Source: Deltaproteobacteria bacterium
Lineage (GTDB): Bacteria > Myxococcota_A > Polyangia > Polyangiales > JADJMO01
Direction of reading: 5' to 3'
Length of the DNA: 46,965 bases
NCBI GenBank assembly: GCA_025363655.1
Contig: JANYDK010000050.1
Location: forward strand, 1-46,965
The translations under genes were made by a program, and so were the position numbers. Shown piece by piece: positions 18,899 through 26,381 of the stretch. The notes under the pieces were generated by a model, which was not told where the DNA came from, did not search any database, and worked only from the letters and a program-made list of their open reading frames with translations. The stretch's first letter is position 1. The number at the start of each line of letters is the position of its first letter.

Positions 18899-19663
18899 AT
18901 GCGTCGCCTCGCCTTTCCTACGATCCTCGTGCTCCTCGCGCTGGTCATGCGCCTGGTGCGCGCCGACGATCCGAGGCGCCTCGATCTCACGCACGAGCTG
19001 GCGACACCATCGCTCGGGCACCCTCTCGGATGTGGCGAAGGTGGCGTCGATCTCCTCTCACTGGCGACGGAGGCGCTCTTGCGAAGCTTGCTCCTCGCGG
19101 CGGCCGTGGCGTGCGTCGCGCTCGTCGTCGGGACGCTCCTCGGCGCAGCGGCAGGGCTGGCCGGAGGAACCGCCGCGAACCTGACGCGTCGTCTCTGTGA
19201 CGGCGTTCAGGCGTTCCCTTCGTTCATCCTCGCGCTCGGGGTCCTGGCGACGATTCGAGCACCTTCGCGTTGGCACGTCGGCGTCGTGCTCGCCCTCACC
19301 GCATGGGCCCCCTTCGCACGCCTCGCCCTCGCCGAGCTGCGCGTGGTGCGCGGCCTCACCTACGTCGAAGCGGCGCGTGCGCTCGGCGGTGGCCCGCTTC
19401 GGGTGCTCTTTCTCCACGCCATTCCCGCGACGTTTCCGGTCGCACGCGCGCAGCTCGGTTCCTCGGCGGCCGCGCTCCTCGTCTCCGACGCGGCGCTCGC
19501 CTTCCTCGGCGTCGGCCCTTCGGATGGCGTCGCGCTCGGTTCGATCGTCGATCAAGGTCTCGGCGTCATCGTCCGCGCCCCGCACGTCCTCTTCGTCGGC
19601 GCGGTCACGTTGGCGATCGGCGCCCTCGCCCTGCAAGCCCTCGCCGATCCTTCGCGGGACTAG
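18899..19663 (+). CDS. ABC transporter permease, DppC/OppC type
   Basis: This 254-aa protein is the second permease of a peptide-type ABC importer. It has an N-terminal membrane helix, the HPLGCGEGGVDLLSLATEA segment that corresponds to the HPLGTD-x-G-RD motif of the family (with Cys and Glu where Thr and Asp are usual), five further helices and the EAA loop EAARALGGGPLRVLFLHAIP. The near-terminal ALAFLGVGPSDGVALGSIV matches the usual LSFLGLG-x(n)-WG segment. ATG 18899 has a GAGGG site and starts four bases after the dppB-like stop; an ATG at 18863 would overlap by 32 bases. It converges with selB, 23 bases apart. Confidence 0.87.
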   Translation: MRRLAFPTILVLLALVMRLVRADDPRRLDLTHELATPSLGHPLGCGEGGVDLLSLATEALLRSLLLAAAVACVALVVGTLLGAAAGLAGGTAANLTRRLCDGVQAFPSFILALGVLATIRAPSRWHVGVVLALTAWAPFARLALAELRVVRGLTYVEAARALGGGPLRVLFLHAIPATFPVARAQLGSSAAALLVSDAALAFLGVGPSDGVALGSIVDQGLGVIVRAPHVLFVGAVTLAIGALALQALADPSRD

Positions 19664-19686
19664 TCCGGCGACCGAGCGAAACGAGA

Positions 19687-21642
19687 CTAAATCTTTCGCA
19701 GCTTGCGCACGTCGCCAACCCGCAGCGTCACCTTCTTCGCGTCGAACCACTCGGCGAGCGGCATGACGTACTTGCGCGACGCCCCCACCAGGTCCTTCAG
19801 CTCACCGGTGGTCATTTGCCCTGTTTTCTCGATGAACGCGACGACGCGCGCTTGCAGATCGTCGATGACGGTCTTGGCGAGCCAGAAGTCGCCTTGGATG
19901 TGGACGAGTGAGCCCGCGCTCGCGAGCGCCGTCGCGAAGGCACGCGCACGCTCCGCCGAGAGCCCCAGCTCATCGGCGATTTCCTGGAGAAATGGCGGCG
20001 CTGTGCCGGCAGCGCGGAGGCGCTCGACGATTTTCTCGGCGACCGGATCGTCGATGCGTGCGCGCGGGGTGAACGAGGCGAGCCGCACCCGCTCGCCGCT
20101 GCGGACCATCTTTCCAGCGGCCACCGCAGCGTCGAGGCAAGCGTCGGCGAGCCCGGAAACCGCGTTCGCCGGAACGACGGAGAGTGCGGTGGCGAGCGGC
20201 GCGCCTTCTTCGTCGGGATGGGCCTCGTGGTATCTACCGAGCGCTGCGGCGATGGCGGCGGTGACCTTGGCGCGTGGTGTTTCGCCGACGTAGCGTGGGT
20301 CCTGCGAGCCGCGCTGTTCGAGCGGCAAGAGCCCGCGCGAGAGATCTTTGCTCATCGAGCGACGTCGCAGCCGAGGGGCGAGAAACGACGCCGAGATTCC
20401 AGCGACACCAGAGGCGTCGATCTCGAAGCGTGCACGCGAGGTGCTGTCGGCATCGAGCAGACGTCGGAGCTCGTTGCCGTAGGCGAGCCGGCCGCCGAGG
20501 AGTCGTCCTGGCGCGACCCGAAGCACCTCGAGCGCACCGAGCGTGGCGCCGACGCTGGCCAGACGGGGATCGCCTCGTGCGACCAGTCGATCGCCGACCG
20601 CGACCGCGAGGGGTGTCGCGAGGACCACGCGGACCAGCCGTCGTTCGCCGCCGCCGATCGTCGTCGCGCTATTTTTCGCGCCTTCGGCGCTGTCGGCGCG
20701 CTCGTCGGTGTCGGTGAGCGGCACGAGGCGGGCATTCGATTCGTCGGTGCCGGCGTGGATGGCGATGCGCGCGCGTCGACCGAACGCACGACCTCCGCTC
20801 GGACGCTCGAGGACGGCGTCGAAGGCGCGCGCCGCGAGGAGCGACCCAGGCGCAGAGAGCACGTCGCCGCGTCGGAGCTGCGAGAGCTCGACCCCGGCGA
20901 GCGCGAGCGCGACCCGACCGGTGGCCTGCGCGCGATCGACCGACTTGCCGTGGACGTGAATGCCGCGCACTCGCAAGCGATCTCCGGTGGGCCAGCGCTC
21001 GATGTCATCCCCGACGACCACGGTCCCGTCGACGATGGTCCCGGTGACGACCACGCCTTGCCCTCGCGGCGCGAAGGCGCGATCGACGGACAGGCGAAAT
21101 GGCCTATTTTTGCGCTCACCGACGTCGACTCCGAGCGCCGCTTCGGCGAGCGCAGTGCGCAGCTCGTCGATGCCCTCGCCCGTCTTCCCGCTGACCTCGA
21201 ACATTCGCGCGGTGCGAAAGCGCGTCTCGGCGATCGCTTGCTCGACGTCCATCCGCGCCAACTCTCGCGTCTCGGCGTCGGCGACGTCGCACCGCGTGAG
21301 GGCGACGACGAGCGAAGCGACGCCGAGCCCGGCGAGGATCACCAAGTGCTCGCGCGTCTGCGGCATCACGCCGGCGTCGGCCGCCACCACCAAGAGGGCG
21401 ACGTCGATACCCTGCGCTCCCGCCACCATCGTCCCGACGAACGACTCGTGACCTGGCACGTCGACGATCGAGAGCACGTGATCGTTGCCCCGGAAGCGCA
21501 CCGGCATCGGCGCGAAGCCGAGCTCGATGGTGATGCCGCGCCGCTTCTCCTCCGGCAGCCGATCGGTCTGCACGCCGGTGAGCGCATGCACCAGCGTCGT
21601 CTTCCCGTGATCGACGTGTCCCGCGGTCCCGATGACGGCCAT
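19687..21642 (-). CDS. selB: Selenocysteine-specific elongation factor SelB
   Basis: SelB is the GTPase that delivers selenocysteyl-tRNA to UGA codons next to a SECIS hairpin. The 651-aa product starts with GTAGHVDHGKTTLVHALTG (G1, residues 5-23), then TDRLPEEKRRGITIELGFA (switch I/G2), DVPGHESFV (G3) and a TRCD version of the NKxD guanine motif. Three beta-barrel domains follow, and about 480-651 form the tandem winged helices that bind SECIS RNA, ending with the recognisable KDLVGASRKYVMPLAEWFD of the last winged helix. Length and domain order match a complete SelB. The gene follows a lytic transglycosylase gene by 18 bases on the same strand. selA, selC and selD are not in the window. Its presence supports real UGA decoding in the AhpD-like gene at 10527-11114. 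Confidence 0.95.
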   Translation of the reverse strand: MAVIGTAGHVDHGKTTLVHALTGVQTDRLPEEKRRGITIELGFAPMPVRFRGNDHVLSIVDVPGHESFVGTMVAGAQGIDVALLVVAADAGVMPQTREHLVILAGLGVASLVVALTRCDVADAETRELARMDVEQAIAETRFRTARMFEVSGKTGEGIDELRTALAEAALGVDVGERKNRPFRLSVDRAFAPRGQGVVVTGTIVDGTVVVGDDIERWPTGDRLRVRGIHVHGKSVDRAQATGRVALALAGVELSQLRRGDVLSAPGSLLAARAFDAVLERPSGGRAFGRRARIAIHAGTDESNARLVPLTDTDERADSAEGAKNSATTIGGGERRLVRVVLATPLAVAVGDRLVARGDPRLASVGATLGALEVLRVAPGRLLGGRLAYGNELRRLLDADSTSRARFEIDASGVAGISASFLAPRLRRRSMSKDLSRGLLPLEQRGSQDPRYVGETPRAKVTAAIAAALGRYHEAHPDEEGAPLATALSVVPANAVSGLADACLDAAVAAGKMVRSGERVRLASFTPRARIDDPVAEKIVERLRAAGTAPPFLQEIADELGLSAERARAFATALASAGSLVHIQGDFWLAKTVIDDLQARVVAFIEKTGQMTTGELKDLVGASRKYVMPLAEWFDAKKVTLRVGDVRKLRKI

Positions 21643-21660
21643 TGCCCGTCTGCTCGTTTT

Positions 21661-22341
21661 CTACGGCTCGCCGCTGCCGACCGAAGCTTCGACCGGGTCG
21701 AGCGCGCGATAGCGTCGGTAGAAGGCCTTCACCTTGACGACGTAGTCCTGCGTCTCGGCGATGTTGGGAATGCCGCCCGCGCGGATGACCGAGCCTTCGC
21801 CAGCGTTGTAGGCCGCGATGGTGAGGTCGAGGTCGCCGTTGAACATGTTGGCGAGGACGCGGAGGTAACGACACCCACCGAAGATGTTCTCGCGCGGATC
21901 CCAGGGATCGGTGACCAGCATGTGTGAGCCGGTCTCGGGCATCAGCTGCATGAGCCCTTGCGCGCCGGCGACCGAGAGCGCGGTCGGGTCGAAGTCGCTC
22001 TCGACCTTGATGATCGCGCGGACGAAGGCTTCGGGGAGCTGGTAGTAGCCGGCCGCTTCGCGAATGATGTCGTCGAAGCGCGTGTAGCGCTCGATGCCGC
22101 CGCCGCCGAAGGGACGCGGCCAGCCCTCGGGCTTCTTCGCCGCGCCGTCCTTCGACTTGGCGTAGAGCTTCCACTGACCGCCCTTGCCGGGCGCCTGGTT
22201 GGTGAAGTGGAGGACCCCGTCGGCGTCGATGTATTGGTAGATGTCCGCGCGCGCGTCGGCCGCGCCGAGCGCCACGAGGAGCCCGGCAGTGGCGCCGACG
22301 AAGACGTAGAGGCCACGTCGCGCGAGGAGAGCGCTCACCAT
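21661..22341 (-). CDS. Lytic transglycosylase (SLT domain) with N-terminal DUF4124-like segment
   Basis: The 226-aa product is an exported peptidoglycan-cleaving enzyme. It has an N-terminal membrane/signal segment (about 10-32, ending AADARA), a short DUF4124-like motif DIYQYIDADGVLHFTN, and an SLT domain. The catalytic glutamate is Glu114 in IIKVESDFDP, followed by SVAGAQGLMQLMPET and, further on, AAYNAGEGSV, the three signatures of Slt70-like enzymes. A Tyr/Arg-rich end (FYRRYRAL) closes the domain. ATG 22341 was chosen for the signal peptide; the frame extends to 22527 without family sequence. SelB follows 18 bases downstream, so both may share a transcript. An inverted repeat at 22421-22459 lies in its upstream region. 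Confidence 0.9.
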   Translation of the reverse strand: MVSALLARRGLYVFVGATAGLLVALGAADARADIYQYIDADGVLHFTNQAPGKGGQWKLYAKSKDGAAKKPEGWPRPFGGGGIERYTRFDDIIREAAGYYQLPEAFVRAIIKVESDFDPTALSVAGAQGLMQLMPETGSHMLVTDPWDPRENIFGGCRYLRVLANMFNGDLDLTIAAYNAGEGSVIRAGGIPNIAETQDYVVKVKAFYRRYRALDPVEASVGSGEP

Positions 22342-22420
22342 TCGTTGGCGTCGATCGTGCGCTCTGCAGGGCGTGCCGGCCAAGGAATCCTCCAGAGACG
22401 AGGTCGAAATGCTCGACCTG

Positions 22421-22459
22421 GAACAACGATTGGAATGAGAGAACATATTCCAACTGTTC
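22421..22459. promoter_or_regulatory. Inverted repeat in the divergent slt / lipoprotein intergenic region
   Basis: TTGGAAT (22430-22436) and ATTCCAA (22447-22453) form a perfect seven-base dyad ten bases apart. An outer pair GAACA (22421-22425) and TGTTC (22455-22459) extends it with unequal spacers of four and one bases. It sits between divergent genes (22341 and 22549) and is AT-richer than its surroundings. It could be an operator or an RNA hairpin. No T-run follows it on either strand, so it is not a typical terminator. Confidence 0.4.
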
Positions 22460-22548
22460 GACTTTGCAGCGTTCCACGTCGCGGCTTTCGCTTTGCTCGG
22501 TTGCGAGAGCCTTGCCGCGGGCATCACCTGTCGCTACCCTGAACGAAA

Positions 22549-23412
22549 GTGTCGTCTCTTCTTCCCCGTATCCCTCTCCTCGGCGCCCTCGCTGTCGGTG
22601 CCGTCGTCCTCGGCACCTTTGCGTGCTCGGCGAACGTCGGTGCAGACCCGAACGCGGGCGCCGCTGCGCAGCGTCTGACGGTCGTCGATGTGCGCGTGCA
22701 AGAGGGTGAGAGCGGTCCGCGGGTCGATGCATCTGCCCGCTTCGTTGCCGTAAAAGAGCCAGGCGCGCCTGGAGACGCCCTCGAGCTGCTCGGTCTCGCC
22801 TATCGCACGCAGCCAGTTGGTGCTTGCACGCTCGGCGATCCGACGGCCACGGCTCCCTCGGCCGTCCGCGTCGATTTGCGCGACCTCTCTCCGGTGACCA
22901 TCGAGCTCCACGGCGACGAGCCGAGCCCGTCGATTCTCCGCCTCGAGCCGAAGCCCTTCCCCGACGTCGCTGGCCTCGTCAGCGGCGTCGTCTTCGTCGC
23001 TCCCAGCGCCCAGCTCGTGAATCCGGTTCGTTTTGCCACCGTCCACGTCGGCAACGGCGACGTGCAGAACCTCGAGCTCCCCGACTTGCCCGCCCGCCTC
23101 CAGCTCGTCGACGCGCTGCCGCTCGGCACTGGCGGGTACGGCGTCGACGCCAACGGCATCGATCTCAACGTCTCTGCCATCGCGCCGACCGATCGCGTCG
23201 CCGTCGACCTCGTGCGCGACGGCGTCGTCCGCGCTCGCTGCGGGGTCGATGCCCTCGGTCATCTCCACGTCGATGCGGCCACCCTCGGCGGTGCTGGCGA
23301 TGCCGTCCTCGTCCTCCGCGCCCAGCGTCACATCCTCCGCGATCAGGGCGCGCTCGGCTCCCTCGACGCGCGTCTCGAGCGCGCGCTCGACGTCAAAATC
23401 GTCGTTCGCTGA
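22549..23412 (+). CDS. Putative secreted or lipoprotein, unknown function
   Basis: No family is recognised. The 287-aa product has a hydrophobic N-terminal segment (about 8-25) ending GTFACSANVG, which may be a lipobox with an unusual residue at -3. The rest is rich in Val, Asp and Leu with short beta-type stretches such as LTVVDVRVQEGESGPRVDAS and YGVDANGIDLNVSAI, so a beta-sandwich is possible. Only three cysteines occur (26, 94, 238). Start is GTG 22549 with a weak ribosome site. Its last 20 bases overlap the end of the convergent glycosyltransferase gene. A role at the cell envelope is inferred from the signal only. Confidence 0.65.
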   Translation: MSSLLPRIPLLGALAVGAVVLGTFACSANVGADPNAGAAAQRLTVVDVRVQEGESGPRVDASARFVAVKEPGAPGDALELLGLAYRTQPVGACTLGDPTATAPSAVRVDLRDLSPVTIELHGDEPSPSILRLEPKPFPDVAGLVSGVVFVAPSAQLVNPVRFATVHVGNGDVQNLELPDLPARLQLVDALPLGTGGYGVDANGIDLNVSAIAPTDRVAVDLVRDGVVRARCGVDALGHLHVDAATLGGAGDAVLVLRAQRHILRDQGALGSLDARLERALDVKIVVR

Positions 23413-24091
23413 GCGTCCGCAGCACCCTCGCGACGATGCGCCACGGATCGGTCCGCGGGTCGAAGTGCGTCGTCCGGTCGGCTGGATAGCGCACGCTGAT
23501 CGGCACTTGCACGAGCGGGATTCCTTGGCGAAGGGCTCGCAGCAGCACCTCCGTCTCGAAGGCGAAGCCATCGTCGCGCACCGAGAGGCGCAGGGTCGCC
23601 GCGAGCGGATAGCGGCGCATCCCGCATTGGGTGTCGCGGAGCCTCCGCGCCGTCACCATCGAGAGAAATCCGTTGGCGAAGGCGTTGGAGCGCTGGTTGG
23701 CGACCGGCGCGTCGGCCGCCGCGAGATCACGCACGCCGAGGACGAGCGCACCCGGATCGGGCGAGGCCGCGAGGAGGATGCCGATTTCTTCCGGTAGGTG
23801 CTGCCCATCGGCGTCGAGCGTCACCGCGACATCGTGACCGAGGTTCTGCGCGAGCGCGAAGCCGCGCTTGAGGGCCGCGCCCTTGCCTTGATTGGGCTTG
23901 TTTTGCCCGAGTTCCAGCGCTTCGGGGTGTCTGGTGACGATCGCGCCGGCGGCGAGCGCGACGGCGGCGGTGGCGTCGTTCGAGCCGTCGTCGACGACGA
24001 TGACGGTCGAGACCTGCCCGAGCGCTCGGGTCACGAGATCGCCGAGCGTGCGTTCGGCGTCGAGCGCCGGGATCACCGCGCAAGGATGCAT
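23393..24091 (-). CDS. Family 2 glycosyltransferase (dolichol-phosphate mannosyltransferase-like)
   Basis: The 232-aa product is a GT-A fold glycosyltransferase that would move a sugar from a nucleotide donor to a lipid carrier or similar acceptor. The N-terminal nucleotide site contains VIPALDAERTL and IVVDDGSNDAT. The metal-binding DxD motif is DADGQHLP near residue 94. The RDTQCGMRRYP and DDGFAFETEVLLRA segments match the DPM1-like subgroup of GT2 enzymes (for example YfdH-type and cell-wall flippase partners). There is no membrane domain. ATG 24091 lies 26 bases after the stop of the FHA/CpaF-like gene, so the two are likely one transcript. The end overlaps the convergent lipoprotein gene by 20 bases. 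Confidence 0.9.
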   Translation of the reverse strand: MHPCAVIPALDAERTLGDLVTRALGQVSTVIVVDDGSNDATAAVALAAGAIVTRHPEALELGQNKPNQGKGAALKRGFALAQNLGHDVAVTLDADGQHLPEEIGILLAASPDPGALVLGVRDLAAADAPVANQRSNAFANGFLSMVTARRLRDTQCGMRRYPLAATLRLSVRDDGFAFETEVLLRALRQGIPLVQVPISVRYPADRTTHFDPRTDPWRIVARVLRTLSERRF

Positions 24092-24117
24092 CGGTCGAGG
24101 AGCTTGCTCGGGGCGAT

Positions 24118-26139
24118 TCAGCGCGTGGCGCGCCGGAAGATCGTCTCGTCGACGCGATGACCGTGTGCCTTGAGCTCTTGGACGACCGCGGGCACGACGC
24201 CCGTCGGGCTGAAGGTGCCCTCGCCGCGCTCGGCGCCGGCGGGATCGAGCGTGAACTCGAAGATGTCGCGAGTCTTGATGTCGCCGCCATCCGGCGAAGT
24301 GAGCTCGGCGATACGCAGCACGCGGTGACGACCGCTCTTGAGGCGCGTGACCTCGACGGCGACGTCGAACGACGAGGCGAGCCAGGCCCGCGCACTCTGA
24401 GCATCGAGGCCTGGGTGGGCTGCGATGAGCGCAGGGACGAGGCGCGCGAGCGATTGACGGAGGGTCGGACCGCGGAGCGCCGCGATGACGCCGTCGCAAC
24501 CGCCGCCGATGACGTCGACGACCGAACCGACGATTTGTCCGGCCATGACGCCGATGAGGAGGCGATCAGGACGAAGCGATGCCGCCATGCGGACGATGCG
24601 CGCGCCGGCTTCGCCCGTGTCGGGGACGACGAGCGAGGCGCCGTACGGCTGCGTGAGGACGAGCTCGTCGATCTCTTGCACCGCGATGGTGCGTTCTTCG
24701 AGCGCGCCGGCTGCCGCGAGGGCTCCGATGAGCGTGGTGGTGCCAGCGCCGAGTGGACCGGCGACGAGGACGTTGGCCTTGGCCGCCAGGCACTGCTGGA
24801 GGAAGATCGCCATCCCCCGCGAGAGCGTGCCCGAGCGGACGAGGTCTTCGAGGCCGAGATCGGCGCGGCGACGTTTGCGGATGACGACGGTCGAGCCGTG
24901 CGCTGCGACCGGCGGAAGGATCGCGGTGAGGTGAGCGCCGCTCGCGAGGCGGAGATCGATGGTGGTGTCGCCCGGCTTGAAGCGATAGCCGACCGAGAGC
25001 GCGAGTCGGCCGAGGGCGCGGCGGAGCGCTTGTTCGCTGGTGAACCCGATATCGAGCGGCGCGGCGCCGGCCTCGCGGATGACCATGATTTGATCGAAGC
25101 GCGCGATTTGGATCTCGACGACCTCGTCGTCGTCGAGGAGCTCGCCGAGCGGACCGGTGGAGAGAGCTTCGCGCGTCGCCTCGCGCACCAGGTCCTCGAC
25201 GCTGACGCCGCTGGGGATTTCGCCTTCTTGCTGGAGCGCGCGCGCTTGCTCGCGGATCACGCGCTCGACGCCGGCGCGCTTCTGATCGTTCGGGGCAGCG
25301 AAGGTGTCACCATCGTCGAGATCGACGACGTCGACGAGGCGCTGCACGAGGGTGCCGAGCGCACCGACGTGACCGGGTTGCTTCGGACGCGAGGTGGCCG
25401 GGCGGGACGGTTGCGCGACCCCCTGCCCGGTCGCCGCCGGTGCCATCGCCGGCCTTGCCGGTGCGGGAGGCGGCTGCGCCGGCGGAGAAGCCTGCGAACC
25501 TTGCGAACCGAGCGTGGTCTTGAAGTTGGATGCGGCGCGATCGATCGAGCCGCTCGCTTGCGTCGAACCAGCAGCGACGGCGACGGGCGCGCGCGGCGGG
25601 CGGCTCTCTCCACGGCCGGGCATGCCGGTGCGCGGATCGATGACGGGCATGCCGGTCGTCGAAGGGTCGTCGGGATCTTGCTCGAGCGGGATGTGGCTGA
25701 CCGCGCTCCCCTCGTTGCCGACAGCCGAGGAAATGCGGGGCGGCGGCGTCGCACCGGAGGCGTCCGGATCGCGAAGCACGGCGGGCACGTCGCTGTCGCC
25801 CGAGCCACGGATGTCGCGCGGCGAAGGGAGCGGGCCACTGCCCGACGAGCCGGCGTCGACCTTGAGGATGAAGTCGCCGATGTAGATCTTGTCGCCCTCG
25901 CGGACGATGGTCGCCTGGGCGATGCGGTGCCCATTGACGTAGCTGCCGTTGGTCGACTTCAGGTCGGTGACGATGAAGCGGCCGTCGCGGAAGACGATGC
26001 GCGCGTGGCGCTTGCTGACGTTGCCCTTCGGCAGCAGCAAATCGTTGCCCTGGACGCGGCCGATGCTGATCTCGTTCTTGTCGAAGACCTCACGACGCTC
26101 TTGGCCCCCCTTCTCGCTGATGATGATCGCGAACGACAT
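24118..26139 (-). CDS. FHA domain fused to catalytically degenerate CpaF-type secretion ATPase
   Basis: The 673-aa protein has an N-terminal FHA domain (1-95) with IGRVQGNDLLL, SKRHARI and STNGSYVNG, which binds phosphothreonine peptides. A Pro/Ala/Ser linker of about 150 residues follows, then a CpaF/VirB11-like ATPase domain (about 290-610). Its catalytic motifs are altered. Walker A, usually GGTGSGKTT, reads GPLGAGTTT, so the lysine is replaced by threonine (about residue 465). The usual GEVRG of Walker B reads GVMAG, losing the glutamate. GHDGS and the TIHAN box read GCDGV and ALRGP. The domain therefore probably cannot hydrolyse ATP and may act as a scaffold. ATG 26139 has a GAGAGG site ten bases upstream. 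Regulation by the several Ser/Thr kinases of this genome through the FHA domain is an inference. Confidence 0.87.
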   Translation of the reverse strand: MSFAIIISEKGGQERREVFDKNEISIGRVQGNDLLLPKGNVSKRHARIVFRDGRFIVTDLKSTNGSYVNGHRIAQATIVREGDKIYIGDFILKVDAGSSGSGPLPSPRDIRGSGDSDVPAVLRDPDASGATPPPRISSAVGNEGSAVSHIPLEQDPDDPSTTGMPVIDPRTGMPGRGESRPPRAPVAVAAGSTQASGSIDRAASNFKTTLGSQGSQASPPAQPPPAPARPAMAPAATGQGVAQPSRPATSRPKQPGHVGALGTLVQRLVDVVDLDDGDTFAAPNDQKRAGVERVIREQARALQQEGEIPSGVSVEDLVREATREALSTGPLGELLDDDEVVEIQIARFDQIMVIREAGAAPLDIGFTSEQALRRALGRLALSVGYRFKPGDTTIDLRLASGAHLTAILPPVAAHGSTVVIRKRRRADLGLEDLVRSGTLSRGMAIFLQQCLAAKANVLVAGPLGAGTTTLIGALAAAGALEERTIAVQEIDELVLTQPYGASLVVPDTGEAGARIVRMAASLRPDRLLIGVMAGQIVGSVVDVIGGGCDGVIAALRGPTLRQSLARLVPALIAAHPGLDAQSARAWLASSFDVAVEVTRLKSGRHRVLRIAELTSPDGGDIKTRDIFEFTLDPAGAERGEGTFSPTGVVPAVVQELKAHGHRVDETIFRRATR

Positions 26140-26381
26140 CGGAAGAGGGCCTCTCGGGGTGCCTAAGGAGCGATGGGGGTGACGGAGCCGCGGCGCGTAC
26201 TTCCCACTCGGCGCGGAGGCCGAGCGGACGCCCCATGGTTCCGTGTCGGTCGGCGTTCCGTCAACTTCTCGCCGACATGCATAGTGTATCTAATCCCGGG
26301 CGAAGGTTGAAGCCCTAACCGCTGGCATGGCAGGGTCGGCCAGGGTTCCCTTCGCGCGGCCACCTCGGTAAGGGCTGCAGC

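Noticed and set aside
20218-21927. 569-codon plus-strand ORF opposite selB
   Set aside because: It spans both selB and part of slt on the other strand, has no known motif and is best explained by codon bias.
22342-22548. tRNA-Sec gene (selC) near selB, suggested by a TTCGACT T-loop-like string at about 22457
   Set aside because: The flanking bases do not form a T-stem, and no acceptor stem or UCA anticodon arm could be built. No tRNA was found in any gap.
26270-26305. Sigma-70 promoter in the AT-richer patch (GTGTATCTAAT) before the carboxyltransferase gene
   Set aside because: A -10-like string is present but no -35 at a proper distance could be matched, so it was left as a description only.
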